Source: Chryseobacterium viscerum
GTDB lineage: Bacteria; Bacteroidota; Bacteroidia; Flavobacteriales; Weeksellaceae
Direction of reading: 5' to 3'
DNA: 64,000 nt
Assembly: GCF_025949665.1 (NCBI RefSeq)
Contig: NZ_JAPDFT010000001.1
Coordinates: forward strand, 2,170,001-2,234,000
The stretch's first letter is position 1. Every line of letters begins with the position of its first letter. Under the pieces are notes generated by a model. That model was given only the letters and a program-made list of their open reading frames with translations. It ran no database searches and was not told where the DNA came from. This document shows, piece after piece, positions 52,205 to 61,837 of this stretch. The translations under genes and the position numbers were made by a program.

Positions 52205-52606
52205 ATGAAAAAGAACATTGATTTAGGAATGCTTATCACAAGAATAGCAATCGGATTTCCGATGTCTGTTTATGGAATCAGCAAACTGGTCCACGGAGTT
52301 GGGTTTATTAAAGATATGATGACCATGTACGGCTTGCCGTCATTCTTTGCTTACGGTGTATTTGCAGGAGAGATTATAGCTCCCATCCTGCTGATCATTG
52401 GATTTCGGGCACGCCTTGCGGGATTGATTTTTGCTGCTAATTGCTTTACTGCAACCATTTTTGCACAAACGGCTAATATTTTCAAACTTAATGAATTTGG
52501 AGGATGGGCTTTGGAATTACTGGCTATCTATATGCTTGTAAGTCTGAGTTTCTTCTTTACAGGAGCCGGAAAGTATGCTGTTTCTACCCAGAATAAGTGG
52601 GATTAA
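52205..52606 (+). CDS. DoxX-family membrane protein
   Basis: A 133-residue inner-membrane protein with four hydrophobic helices and the DoxX-type pattern RIAIGFPMSVYGISKL, GEIIAPILLIIGFRARLAGLIF. DoxX-like proteins are tied to redox membrane functions. Role here unclear; it is cotranscribed with the outer-membrane protein gene. Confidence 0.88.
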   Translation: MKKNIDLGMLITRIAIGFPMSVYGISKLVHGVGFIKDMMTMYGLPSFFAYGVFAGEIIAPILLIIGFRARLAGLIFAANCFTATIFAQTANIFKLNEFGGWALELLAIYMLVSLSFFFTGAGKYAVSTQNKWD

Positions 52607-52745
52607 AATAACCCGCAAACATTTCTATTTCTATTAATAAACCAGAATCTCAGGATTTTGTTTTATTTTTTTACCAAATGACAATAAAACAGGCATCAGA
52701 TCCCCAGTTTCATTCCGTATTTTTACAATAAACTTAATCACTCAT

Positions 52746-53657
52746 ATGAAAGAAGTTATTGTCTATCAAATCGACTCATTTACCAAAGAAAAATTTAAAG
52801 GAAATCCGGCAGGAGTTGTATTGAATGCCGAAAAAATGACGGCTGAAGAAATGCAGCTCGTTGCCAGAGAACTTAATAATTCTGAAACAGCATTTGTCTT
52901 CAAACCTAATAATCTCAACGAAAATTTCGATTATCACATCCGGTATTTTACTCCTACCACAGAAGTTCCTTCCTGTGGACATGCTACCATTGCAGCTCTC
53001 TATGCAAAAGCTCAGGAAGATTCTCTGGATTCCTGTACTATTGCAATACATACACAAATCGGAATATTACCAATTCATATTGAAAGAGAATATAATGATT
53101 ATCTCATCACCATGACACAGGGAAAATTTGAGATGAGTCCTGCTTTTGATATTTCAATAACCCAAAGAATTGTGTTGGCCCTGGGACTGACAATGAATGA
53201 TCTTGATGAAAAATGTCCTGTACAAATCGCTTCCACAGGCCATTCAAAAGTAATGATCGGTATTAAAAGCAATATCACCTTAAATCGTCTGGTTCCGGAC
53301 CTTGCTGCTTTGACAAAGCTCAGTAAAGAAATCGGCTGTAACGGGTATTTTGTGTTTACTTTCGATATAGATGAAAAAGAGATATTAACCAATGGAAGAA
53401 TGTTTGCACCCGCTATCGGTATTTCTGAAGATCCGGTTACCGGAAATGCGAACGGTCCTTTGGGAGGTTATCTTATTCAAAACAAAATTAAAGAAACTAT
53501 TGATGGTATTTTTGAATTTACCGGACGACAAGGGGAAGCCATCAACAGGATTGGTGAAGTAAAAGTACGGGTTAGTATAAAAGACAACCAGCCAGATATA
53601 ATCAGGATTACCGGAAATGCAGTAAGCGTTTTCAGAACCACTATGACTTTGAAATAA
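52746..53657 (+). CDS. PhzF-family epimerase/isomerase
   Basis: A 303-residue protein of the diaminopimelate-epimerase-like fold, with the family starts VYQIDSFTKEKFKGNPAGVVL, LNNSETAFVF (catalytic Glu), TPTTEVPSCGHATIA and EDPVTGNANGPLGGYL. It is not in a phenazine cluster, so the reaction is probably a different isomerisation of an unknown metabolite. Confidence 0.92.
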   Translation: MKEVIVYQIDSFTKEKFKGNPAGVVLNAEKMTAEEMQLVARELNNSETAFVFKPNNLNENFDYHIRYFTPTTEVPSCGHATIAALYAKAQEDSLDSCTIAIHTQIGILPIHIEREYNDYLITMTQGKFEMSPAFDISITQRIVLALGLTMNDLDEKCPVQIASTGHSKVMIGIKSNITLNRLVPDLAALTKLSKEIGCNGYFVFTFDIDEKEILTNGRMFAPAIGISEDPVTGNANGPLGGYLIQNKIKETIDGIFEFTGRQGEAINRIGEVKVRVSIKDNQPDIIRITGNAVSVFRTTMTLK

Positions 53658-53736
53658 TTCTGACCTTTAAATTAAAAAAAATGTCCCTATTGAAGAAAAC
53701 GGGTCGTCATTAAGATGAATCAAAAATTTGAATACA

Positions 53737-54078
53737 ATGAAAGAATTCTTATTAGTCTTCCGCGCAGACTACAAGTCTATGCCCAAGACATCACCGGAAC
53801 AAATGCAGGCCAATACCCAGAAATGGATGAACTGGATCGCAGGAATTGCTGCGCAAAATAAACTGGCAGACAGGGGAAACCGCCTGGAAAGTACAGGACA
53901 GATTGTAAAATCCGACGGAGTAATTTCCGATGGTCCTTACGCTGAGATTAAAGAATCAATTATGGGATACACCCTTATCAACGCAGAATCCATTGAAGAA
54001 GCTGCAGCTTTATGCAAAGACTGTCCTATTCTGTTATTTGGGGGAAATGTGGAAGTAAGGGAAATCAGTAAATTGTAA
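53737..54078 (+). CDS. YCII-related protein
   Basis: A 113-residue protein with a YCII/DGPF-type fold (KEFLLVFRADY, ISDGPYAEIKESIMGYTLINAES). The ATG at 53737 is preferred to the TTG at 53728. Genes of this type often sit beside ECF sigma factors of the ECF42 kind, as here: the sigma factor follows after 170 bases. It may sense a signal for that sigma factor. Confidence 0.88.
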   Translation: MKEFLLVFRADYKSMPKTSPEQMQANTQKWMNWIAGIAAQNKLADRGNRLESTGQIVKSDGVISDGPYAEIKESIMGYTLINAESIEEAAALCKDCPILLFGGNVEVREISKL

Positions 54079-54250
54079 TAGTAATTATGAAATTTCATCT
54101 GCGTCATCTGCTCAATCTATAGAAAATAAAATACAAAACCTTCACGTAAATTGTGCAGATGCCGCAGATTTTTGCAGAAAAATAGTAACTCCAGTGTTTC
54201 AAGCTTTCAAAACAAATATAATTACCTTTAATATAGTCTTTTGATCAGCC

Positions 54251-55486
54251 ATGACAAATCCGAATGAAATAACACCGCATTTATTCAGAACTGAGTACAG
54301 CAAAATTGTTGCGGTGCTTTGCAGAAGTTTTGATATTAAACATATCGAAATTGCAGAAGATATTGCTGGTGACACCTTCCTTAAAGCTTCGGAATACTGG
54401 GCTGTAAACGGACTTCCGGATAATCCTGCAGCCTGGCTTTATACAGTGGCTAAGAATAAAGCCAAGGACTATTTCAAACATCTGTCCATTATTGAAAAAA
54501 ACAAAGAAGAGGAAATAAGAACCGCTGAAAAAGAGCATCCAACAATAGATTTCGATACCAAAAACATCTCGGACAGCCAGCTGGAAATGATTTTTGCAGC
54601 CTGCAACCCTGTCAATTCCCAGGAAACCCAGATATGTTTAGCCCTTCAGATCCTCTGCGGTTTCAGTGTGGAAGAAATCGCCAATGCTTTTCTTTCTAAA
54701 ACGGAAACGATTAAAAAGCGTTTGCAACGGGGCCGGGAAGCTCTCAGAACCCACCACTTTACAATAGATTCTTTAAGTGAACAGGATATTCACCAGCGGC
54801 TGGAAACGGTATTGACTACTTTATATTTATTGTTTAATGAAGGTTATTTTTCCAGAACAAATAATCTTTTGATCCGCAAAGATCTTTGCCTGGAAGCCAT
54901 AAGACTTACCCTGATCCTTACTGACAATCCATTTACCAATATCCCAAAGACCAATGCACTGCTGGCTCTGATGTGTTTTCAGAGTTCAAGACTTGATGCA
55001 AGAACCAATGAACAAGGTGAAGCCATTCTATTTGATGAACAGGACGAAACATTATGGGATACAACTTTGATAGAAAAAGGTAATTATTACCTCATAGAAG
55101 CCTGTGAGACCAATACTACTTCCGTTTCAAAATATCATCTGGAAGCAGGTATTGCGTATTGGCATACTTCATCTGTCAAAGATAAATGGGCGCATATTTT
55201 AAACCTGTACAATCAGCTTGTTATCATTGAATACTCTCCGGTTACTGCCTTAAACAGGGCTTTTGCTTTTTCCAAAGTGTACGGAAAAGAGATAGCTGCC
55301 ACAGAAGTTGAAAACCTTAATCTCACCGGTAACGGGTATTATCATGGATTGCTGGGATATTTATATTCTGAAAACCATCCTGATAAAGCAATTCCTCATT
55401 TTGAAGAAGCGATCCGTCTGACCAAATCAAAGCCGGAAAAACAGACTTTACAGAAACAGATCAATCTTTTAAAACAATCAAAGTAA
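54251..55486 (+). CDS. ECF sigma factor, ECF42-type with C-terminal TPR-like extension
   Basis: A 411-residue protein. The N-terminal ~170 residues carry sigma region 2 (FDIKHIEIAEDIAGDTFLKASEYW, NPAAWLYTVAKNKAKDY) and region 4 (LQILCGFSVEEIANAFLSKTETIKKRLQRGREAL). The C-terminal half (SRLDARTNEQGEAILFDEQ; YHLEAGIAYWH; NRAFAFSKVYG) is the helical SnoaL-free, TPR-like domain of ECF42 sigma factors. No anti-sigma gene is seen, consistent with control by the extension. Confidence 0.9.
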   Translation: MTNPNEITPHLFRTEYSKIVAVLCRSFDIKHIEIAEDIAGDTFLKASEYWAVNGLPDNPAAWLYTVAKNKAKDYFKHLSIIEKNKEEEIRTAEKEHPTIDFDTKNISDSQLEMIFAACNPVNSQETQICLALQILCGFSVEEIANAFLSKTETIKKRLQRGREALRTHHFTIDSLSEQDIHQRLETVLTTLYLLFNEGYFSRTNNLLIRKDLCLEAIRLTLILTDNPFTNIPKTNALLALMCFQSSRLDARTNEQGEAILFDEQDETLWDTTLIEKGNYYLIEACETNTTSVSKYHLEAGIAYWHTSSVKDKWAHILNLYNQLVIIEYSPVTALNRAFAFSKVYGKEIAATEVENLNLTGNGYYHGLLGYLYSENHPDKAIPHFEEAIRLTKSKPEKQTLQKQINLLKQSK

Positions 55487-55498
55487 ATTTCAATATAC

Positions 55499-55640
55499 AA
55501 AAGAGGCTGTCTCAAGAATCAAATTATTTGACTCTTGTCATTCTGACGAAGGAAGAATCTCATTCATATTTAGTTTAGGAGATTCTTCACTACATTCCAT
55601 TTCATTCAGAATGACACTTTTGAGGCAACCTCTTTTTTTA
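55499..55640. repeat. Palindromic repeat element with terminator potential
   Basis: Outer arms AAAAGAGGCTGTCTCAAGA (55498-55516) and TTTTGAGGCAACCTCTTTTTTT (55619-55640) pair. Inside, TTGTCATTCTGACGAAGGAA/GAATCTC pairs with GAGATTC and CATTCAGAATGACA. Similar elements are common between genes in Chryseobacterium. The T-run would end the sigma-factor transcript, and the element would end the DUF1062 transcript from the other side. Confidence 0.7.
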
Positions 55641-56288
55641 TTATTTATCATTTACAATATTGAGAAATAAGCTCTCTTTCCCAATAAGATAAATGTTGAT
55701 AAGCTTTTGCCTGTTGATATTAATGATATCACCGTTTTTAATCTTGAATTTCTTTTGTAAAGGTTTTCCGTTAAAATAAACTGTATCTGAATCAAGCAGA
55801 AGATTCAATTTAGATGATGAAAGACCTAAACATGTCCTGATAACGGTTGAAACTCTTACGTTAAAATCAAAAGAACATTGTATTTGAAACGAAATCATTT
55901 CACTGTCCATCCTGATCAGATCTTCAACAGAGATGGTATTGTACAGGATTTCATATTCTACACTTTCCATATCTGCTTCTGCATTATTCTTTCGTCTTAT
56001 TTCCTGTGAAAAAGCATATTCCCAGGCAATTTCCGTATTGTTTTCTGAAAATTTATTGAATAATTCTTTACTCACAGATTCTGTTCTTATTCTTGAAAAA
56101 ACAGTCATGTTATAGGTGTTGCTGCATTTTACACAACGGTAAATCAACCATATATCAATATTCTTTTTTTGAGCATTCAGTCTGAATTTATCGCTGCAGT
56201 AAAATCTGTCGCTGCTACAATGATTGCATTTCTTTTTTAGTAAGGGAGTGTTTTTCGCTTTTACCTCCCAAATATGTGTTGTACTCAT
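55641..56288 (-). CDS. DUF1062-family protein
   Basis: A 215-residue protein with two CxxC pairs in the N-terminal third (CNHCSSDRFYC and YRCVKCSNTYN), forming a zinc ribbon, and the DUF1062 wording FYCSDKFRLNAQKKNIDIWLIY. The C-terminal half has an S4-like element (DSDTVYFNGKPLQKKFKIKNGD) that might bind RNA. Function not established. Confidence 0.82.
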   Translation of the reverse strand: MSTTHIWEVKAKNTPLLKKKCNHCSSDRFYCSDKFRLNAQKKNIDIWLIYRCVKCSNTYNMTVFSRIRTESVSKELFNKFSENNTEIAWEYAFSQEIRRKNNAEADMESVEYEILYNTISVEDLIRMDSEMISFQIQCSFDFNVRVSTVIRTCLGLSSSKLNLLLDSDTVYFNGKPLQKKFKIKNGDIININRQKLINIYLIGKESLFLNIVNDK

Positions 56289-56806
56289 TACTTATAATCG
56301 TGCTTGGTATTCTTTGTTGGATTTTTTCCATATTATTCACGCATTACAAGAAGGTTGATACATCTGAGACTTACCCAAAGACTATTCTTAAGGTATAATT
56401 GTAATCTGTATTCAGTCTTTAAAAATCATAATGATAAGACTAAAACAACAGATATAGCTGCCCTTTGCAGGCAATACAGTAATAATATGATGAAATGAAA
56501 ACCTGTTCGGGCAGAATTACCCAAACGGAAGAACGATCAGCCTGTGGTTATGAAGACTGATACTAAGCAGTAATAAGTTTAAGTGTTGTTCTCAAAACGA
56601 CCTGTTTACTTGGTTATGATAAAAGTAGTCAATTTCAGGGAAGAACAAATCATTTTTTCCTATTAATTCAAAAAAGATAACAAACAGTTTGTATTTCCCA
56701 CAGAAATCAGTTGCTAAAATGAACCATACAACAAACAAAAATTGAACCTTACAGCAAACCTGTTTTTTCTGTTTGTGACGAACTTTGTGGTATTAAAATC
56801 ATCAAA
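56289..56806. other. Gene-free region upstream of the aldehyde dehydrogenase
   Basis: No gene is supported. ACAAACAGTTTGT (56680-56692) is a perfect inverted repeat with a single-base centre, and CAACAAACAAAAATTG nearby repeats the half site; they may be binding sites for the AraC protein encoded downstream. A TTTGTG-N7-TTTGTG repeat precedes the gene. Confidence 0.45.
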
Positions 56807-58222
56807 ATGAAACAGATTAATACAATTTACATCAACGGTGAATTTGTTACACCGAATGGAACAGAAACATTTGACCTTATCAGCCCTACCACCAATCAAA
56901 AAATCGGAGAAGTCGTTCTTGGAAATGAAGAAGACACCCGAATGGCCATCGCCGCAGCAAAGAAAGCGTTTACAACTTTTTCAAAAACAACAAAAGAAGA
57001 ACGTATCAGCTTACTTCAAAAACTGCATGAAGCGGTGAGCAAACGGGAGGATGAGCTGGTTTCCGTGATGGTAAATGAATATGGAGGAACCCTGCAATTC
57101 TGCAGAATGAGTGTTCAAAATGCCATTTCAGCCTTTACAACAACCATTACGACTTTAGAATCATATGATTTTGAAAAAACTGTAGGACATTCTAAGGTAC
57201 GTTTTGAATCTTTAGGAGTGGTAGGAATCATTACTCCGTGGAATGCCAGCAACAGTTTTATCTGCAACAAACTGGCTACTGCCATTGCCGCCGGATGTAC
57301 TGCCGTTATCAAACCAAGTGAAATGAGTGCTGCACAAACCCAGCTGCTTACCGAATGTTTTCATGAAGCTGGTTTACCTGCAGGAATATTCAATATTGTA
57401 AACGGATTAGGAAATGTAGTAGGCGCAGAAATTACGCAGCATCCGGACATCGCCAAAATTTCTTTCACTGGGTCCACCTTTACGGGAAAAGCTATTGCCA
57501 AAGGAGCCGTAGATACTATGAAAAGAGTAACGCTTGAACTTGGAGGAAAATCACCTAATATCATCCTTGAAGATGCCGATCTGGAAAAAGCTATTCCCAT
57601 GGCTGTTTTCGGAGCGTATATGAACAACGGACAAGCATGTATCGCTCCTACCCGTCTGCTTGTTCCCAAAAACCGATTGGATAAAGTGAATGAACTGGCT
57701 AAAAAAGCTGCAGAACAAGTAAAAGTAGGAAATCCTGAAGAAGAAGACACCCTTGTAGGGCCTATGGTAAGCACCAAGCAGTTTGAAAGAGTACAAAGCT
57801 ACATTCGCCTGGGACAGGAAGAAGGTGCTACTCTGCTTGCAGGTGGTGAAGGAAAGCCGGAAGGTCTTGAAAACGGTAATTTTGTAAAAGCAACCATTTT
57901 CACCAATGTCCGTAATGATATGCGTATCGCTCAGGAGGAGATTTTCGGGCCTGTGCTGTCTATTATTCCTTATACTAATGAAGAGGAAGCTGTTTCCATT
58001 GCCAATGACACTACTTACGGTCTCGCAGCTTACATCAGTTCTTCCGATAAAGAGCATGCAGAACGTATTGCCGCACAGATTGATGCCGGAAGAATTTGTA
58101 TCAATGGGTTTTCACATGATCCTTATGCTCCTTTCGGTGGCTTCAAACAAAGTGGTATCGGCCGTGAGTATGGGGTATTCGGATTGGAAGCTTATCTGGA
58201 ACCTAAGACCATTCTTGCCTAA
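56807..58222 (+). CDS. Aldehyde dehydrogenase family protein
   Basis: A 471-residue NAD(P)-dependent enzyme: GIITPWNASN, GSTFTGKAIAK, LELGGKSPNIIL (catalytic Glu) and NNGQACIAPTRLL (catalytic Cys). PFGGFKQSGIGREYG closes the C-terminus. The substrate is not clear. The AraC gene 128 bases downstream is a likely regulator. Confidence 0.94.
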   Translation: MKQINTIYINGEFVTPNGTETFDLISPTTNQKIGEVVLGNEEDTRMAIAAAKKAFTTFSKTTKEERISLLQKLHEAVSKREDELVSVMVNEYGGTLQFCRMSVQNAISAFTTTITTLESYDFEKTVGHSKVRFESLGVVGIITPWNASNSFICNKLATAIAAGCTAVIKPSEMSAAQTQLLTECFHEAGLPAGIFNIVNGLGNVVGAEITQHPDIAKISFTGSTFTGKAIAKGAVDTMKRVTLELGGKSPNIILEDADLEKAIPMAVFGAYMNNGQACIAPTRLLVPKNRLDKVNELAKKAAEQVKVGNPEEEDTLVGPMVSTKQFERVQSYIRLGQEEGATLLAGGEGKPEGLENGNFVKATIFTNVRNDMRIAQEEIFGPVLSIIPYTNEEEAVSIANDTTYGLAAYISSSDKEHAERIAAQIDAGRICINGFSHDPYAPFGGFKQSGIGREYGVFGLEAYLEPKTILA

Positions 58223-58227
58223 TCATA

Positions 58228-58267
58228 AAATCCTCAAAGGCTGTGAAAAAATAGCCTTTGAGGATTT
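58228..58267 (+). terminator. Hairpin after the aldehyde dehydrogenase gene
   Basis: AAATCCTCAAAGGCT and AGCCTTTGAGGATTT form a perfect 15-base stem around a TGTGAAAAAA-type loop. Only a short T-run follows, so it may be a weak terminator or RNA stabiliser. Confidence 0.65.
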
Positions 58268-58350
58268 AAACAATGGACAACCCACCATTGATCCTAAAAA
58301 AGTTTTGTAAGTTTGAAAAAAGAATCGATCAAGAAATACCCGTCTGAGCT

Positions 58351-59148
58351 ATGAGCGAAAATAATATTCCTTTACCTATCAATTACTCCTGTCACTTTTC
58401 AGAATTCAGGGAAGGAGAACAATTTGCACGGATCCACAGTCTGGGACTTGTTCTTTCCGGGGAAATGGAACTGAATGACGGTATTACAAAAACGATGTTT
58501 AAGGAAGGAGAGCTTTATTCCGCAAGGAAAAACCGTCTTTTGAAATTTGCTAAATATCCTCCTAAAAATGGTGAGATAAGAACAGTAACCATCTATTTTG
58601 ACGAAGCTGTCTTACGTGATTTCAGCCGTGAGTATGGATATCAGGCAGAAAAGAAGGACAATACTCCAGCCTTTATAAAACCGGATCAAAAGGCGTTAAC
58701 TTCTTTTATGTATTCTTTACTGGCTTATGAAGAACTTCCTGCTTCTACAGAACTTCTGCGTCTCAAACAGAAAGAAGCTTTACTTCTGATGCTGAGCAAT
58801 GATCCGGACCTTAAAGATATTTTATTTGATTTCTCAGAGCCTTATAAAATAGATATTGAAACATTTATGAACAAAAATTTTCATTTCAATGTCAATGTGG
58901 AACGTTTTGCTTATCTAACCGGGAGAAGTCTGTCTGCGTTTAAAAGAGATTTTCAAAAGATTTTTGGTATTCCTCCAAGACAATGGCTGCAGCTTCGACG
59001 GCTAAAGGAAGCACATTTTCTGCTTACCCAAAAAGGAAGATCGGTTTCTGATATTTATCTGGATCTCGGGTTTGAAAATTTATCCCATTTCTCCTTTGCA
59101 TTTAAAAAACAGTTTGGTTATCCACCGAGTTCATTACAGGCAAAATAA
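58351..59148 (+). CDS. AraC-family transcriptional regulator
   Basis: A 265-residue regulator with an N-terminal cupin-like sensor half and a C-terminal AraC double helix-turn-helix (NVNVERFAYLTGRSLSAFKRDF; GRSVSDIYLDLGFENLSHFSFAFKKQFGYPPS). It lies after the aldehyde dehydrogenase gene on the same strand and probably controls it. Confidence 0.92.
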   Translation: MSENNIPLPINYSCHFSEFREGEQFARIHSLGLVLSGEMELNDGITKTMFKEGELYSARKNRLLKFAKYPPKNGEIRTVTIYFDEAVLRDFSREYGYQAEKKDNTPAFIKPDQKALTSFMYSLLAYEELPASTELLRLKQKEALLLMLSNDPDLKDILFDFSEPYKIDIETFMNKNFHFNVNVERFAYLTGRSLSAFKRDFQKIFGIPPRQWLQLRRLKEAHFLLTQKGRSVSDIYLDLGFENLSHFSFAFKKQFGYPPSSLQAK

Positions 59149-59149
59149 C

Positions 59150-59230
59150 CTAGACTTCATCTAAAAAAAAGTATCTGAAAGCGAGAATCACCAGGATGAT
59201 AACAGCTATTGTAATAATTTTCACTTTCAT
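59150..59230 (-). CDS. Possible 26-residue single-helix membrane peptide
   Basis: Small ORF with ATG at 59228-59230 and TAG at 59150-59152, ending one base from the stop of the convergent AraC gene. It starts MKVKIITIAVIILV, is hydrophobic to about residue 18, and ends FFLDEV, so it has a positive inside and acidic outside shape like known small inner-membrane proteins. No homology can be checked, and the hydrophobicity may be chance in AT-rich DNA. Confidence 0.35.
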   Translation of the reverse strand: MKVKIITIAVIILVILAFRYFFLDEV

Positions 59231-59287
59231 ATCGCTTTTCAAACTTTCAGGAACATAGAGCAATGTTTTAAAGGGTTACTATAATAA

Positions 59288-59314
59288 ATCGTGCCATGAA
59301 TATCATGGCACGAT
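59288..59314 (-). terminator. Terminator of metE
   Basis: ATCGTGCCATGA/TCATGGCACGAT, 12-base arms around ATA. On the minus strand it is followed by TTTATTATAG, 33 bases after the metE stop. Confidence 0.7.
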
Positions 59315-59347
59315 CTGAGAAATTGTATCTAATTATTTTAAACTATT

Positions 59348-61651
59348 TTAAAGTGCATATTCTACGGAAGCTTCTTTCGCCGCGGCCACCATTGCTATCA
59401 AAGCTTTTTCGGTTTCTTCCCAATGCCTTGTTTTCAGTCCGCAGTCGGGATTTACCCAAAGCTGATTGGCAGGGATTACATTTTGGGCTTTTCTCAGAAG
59501 TTCAATCATTTCTTCTTTTGACGGAACCCTTGGGGAATGGATATCATATACTCCGGGACCAATTTCATTCGGATATCTGAAATTTGCGAAAGCATTCAGC
59601 AGCTCCATCTGAGAACGGGAACATTCTATGGTAATCACGTCTGCATCCATATCGGCAATGTTTTCAATAATATCATTGAATTCTGAATAACACATGTGGG
59701 TATGAATCTGGGTGGCATCTTCCACTCCGCTTGCTGAAATTCTGAAAGCTTCTACGGCCCATTTCAGATAGTTCTGCCAATCTGTTTTTCGTAATGGAAG
59801 CCCTTCTCTTATCGCAGGCTCATCAATCTGAATAATTCTGATTCCTGCTTTTTCAAGATCTACCACCTCATCACGGATGGCCAGAGCAATCTGTTTACAT
59901 GTCTCGGAACGAGGCTGATCATCACGCACAAATGACCATTGTAAAATAGTAACCGGACCCGTAAGCATTCCTTTTACCCATTTTTCAGTCTGGGATTGTG
60001 CATATTGAGACCAATATACCGTCATTGGTGTCGGACGGGAAACATCACCGAAGATCACAGGAGGTTTTACACAACGGCTTCCATAGCTCTGTACCCAGCC
60101 ATTTTTTGTGAATACAAAACCTTCCAGCTGTTCCCCGAAATATTCCACCATATCGTTACGTTCAAATTCCCCGTGAACCAATACATCTATTCCGATGTCT
60201 TCCTGCCAGTTAATCGTTCTTTGGGTTTCCTCCTTCAGTAATGTATCATACTGTTCTGCTGTCAGCTCTCCTTTCTTGAATTTTGCTCTCCAGCTTCTTA
60301 CCTCCGTTGTCTGTGGAAATGATCCGATCGTAGTCGTTGGGAATAAAGGAAGCTGTAGTACTTTCTGCTGTTCTTCTTTACGGATTTTAAAAGTATTTAT
60401 CCTTTGTGTATCTTTTTCAGTGACAGCATTTGCTCTTTGCTTCACCTCATCATTATGAATAAGCGAGGATGTTTTTCTGCTTGCAATTGCTTTTTTATTT
60501 TCTTCAAAAGAAGCAAGAATCTGTTCATTTTCTTTTCCGGATACCAGTTCTTTAAGCGTTACAACTTCTGTCACTTTCTGTTTGGCAAAAGCCAGCCAGT
60601 TTTTAATTTCCGGGTTAAGACTGGTTTCAAAATCCAGATCACATGGCGAATGAAGCAATGAAGAGGAAGGAGCAATCAAAATCCTTTCTGATCCTAATTT
60701 CTCAATTGCTTTATTGATGAAATATAAAGACTTTTCAAAATCATTTTTCCAGATATTTCTTCCGTCAACCACTCCCAATGAAAGACTTAAACTTTCCGGA
60801 ACAATATTCAGAATATCGTCTAATTGTTCAGGATTTCTTACAAGATCAATATGTAATACATTTACAGGAAGTGATACAGCAAGTAATCCATTATCATTTA
60901 ATCCTTCAAAATAAGTGGCCACCATAAATTTCAGTTTCGGGAAACGTTTTCTTATTTCGGCGTACACAAAATGATAGGTTTCTTTTGCTTTCTCCGTTAA
61001 ATCCAATGCTAAAAAAGGTTCATCAAACTGAATCCACTCTGCGCCCTGCTCCTGAAGTTTAGTTAAGATCTCTATATATACGGGAAGAAGGTTTGCAGCC
61101 AGATCCAGTTTATCAAATCCTTCTTCTTTCTCTTTTCCTAATAACAGATAAGAAACCAGTCCGATAATTACAGGTTTTGCATTGATTCCTGCCTGTTTTG
61201 CTCCTGCAAATTCATTAAAAATTTTATCTGAGCTCAGTTTAAACTGCTGGTTTTTATAAAACTCGGGAACGATATAATGATAATTGGTATCGAACCATTT
61301 TGTCATTTCCATCGCAGTAATATCCAGTCCATCTTTCTGATATCCTCTTGCCATTGCAAAATAAAGATCCAGTTCAGAGTTGTTCTTTTTAAGCACTACT
61401 TCATGGTAACGTGCAGGAATCGCCCCTACCACAAGGCTCATGTCCAATACCTGATCATAGTATGAAAAATCATTACAAGGAATAAGATCTATTCCCGCTT
61501 CTTTCTGAATGTTCCAGTTTTGGTTACAGATATTTCTGCCTGTATTCAGAAGTTCTTCCAAAAGGATTTTACCTGACCAATATTGCTCGCAGGCTTTTTT
61601 GAGTTCTCTTTTGCTACCAATACGCGGATAGCCCAGAATGTGAGTTTGCAT
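59348..61651 (-). CDS. metE: Cobalamin-independent methionine synthase
   Basis: Transfers a methyl group from methyltetrahydrofolate (triglutamate) to homocysteine. The 767-residue protein shows the two-barrel MetE pattern: YPRIGSKRELKKACEQYW at the start, FPTTTIGSFPQT at about residue 440, and the zinc-binding residues His and Cys in THMCYSEFND and Cys in NPDCGLKTRHW. The upstream cobalamin riboswitch predicts repression when B12 is available, so the cell probably also has metH. Confidence 0.96.
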   Translation of the reverse strand: MQTHILGYPRIGSKRELKKACEQYWSGKILLEELLNTGRNICNQNWNIQKEAGIDLIPCNDFSYYDQVLDMSLVVGAIPARYHEVVLKKNNSELDLYFAMARGYQKDGLDITAMEMTKWFDTNYHYIVPEFYKNQQFKLSSDKIFNEFAGAKQAGINAKPVIIGLVSYLLLGKEKEEGFDKLDLAANLLPVYIEILTKLQEQGAEWIQFDEPFLALDLTEKAKETYHFVYAEIRKRFPKLKFMVATYFEGLNDNGLLAVSLPVNVLHIDLVRNPEQLDDILNIVPESLSLSLGVVDGRNIWKNDFEKSLYFINKAIEKLGSERILIAPSSSLLHSPCDLDFETSLNPEIKNWLAFAKQKVTEVVTLKELVSGKENEQILASFEENKKAIASRKTSSLIHNDEVKQRANAVTEKDTQRINTFKIRKEEQQKVLQLPLFPTTTIGSFPQTTEVRSWRAKFKKGELTAEQYDTLLKEETQRTINWQEDIGIDVLVHGEFERNDMVEYFGEQLEGFVFTKNGWVQSYGSRCVKPPVIFGDVSRPTPMTVYWSQYAQSQTEKWVKGMLTGPVTILQWSFVRDDQPRSETCKQIALAIRDEVVDLEKAGIRIIQIDEPAIREGLPLRKTDWQNYLKWAVEAFRISASGVEDATQIHTHMCYSEFNDIIENIADMDADVITIECSRSQMELLNAFANFRYPNEIGPGVYDIHSPRVPSKEEMIELLRKAQNVIPANQLWVNPDCGLKTRHWEETEKALIAMVAAAKEASVEYAL

Positions 61652-61837
61652 TTTTTTACTTTTTAATTAAACTTAATGGTAAAGTCTTTTTAAAATGCTT
61701 CGGAATGTTTTAACGGATAAAAATTTCTGGAATCATGATATAACAGATTGTGCATTTCCCATAAAGAGAAAACACATGAATCCGATATATCATCTGTATG
61801 ACCCAAAAGCTTCAGACCGCGAAAGCATTGTCAATTC

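Noticed and set aside
56304..56498. 64-codon open frame before the aldehyde dehydrogenase gene
   Set aside because: Composition is random-looking (Arg/Asn-rich), there is no start signal, and it does not resemble any family.
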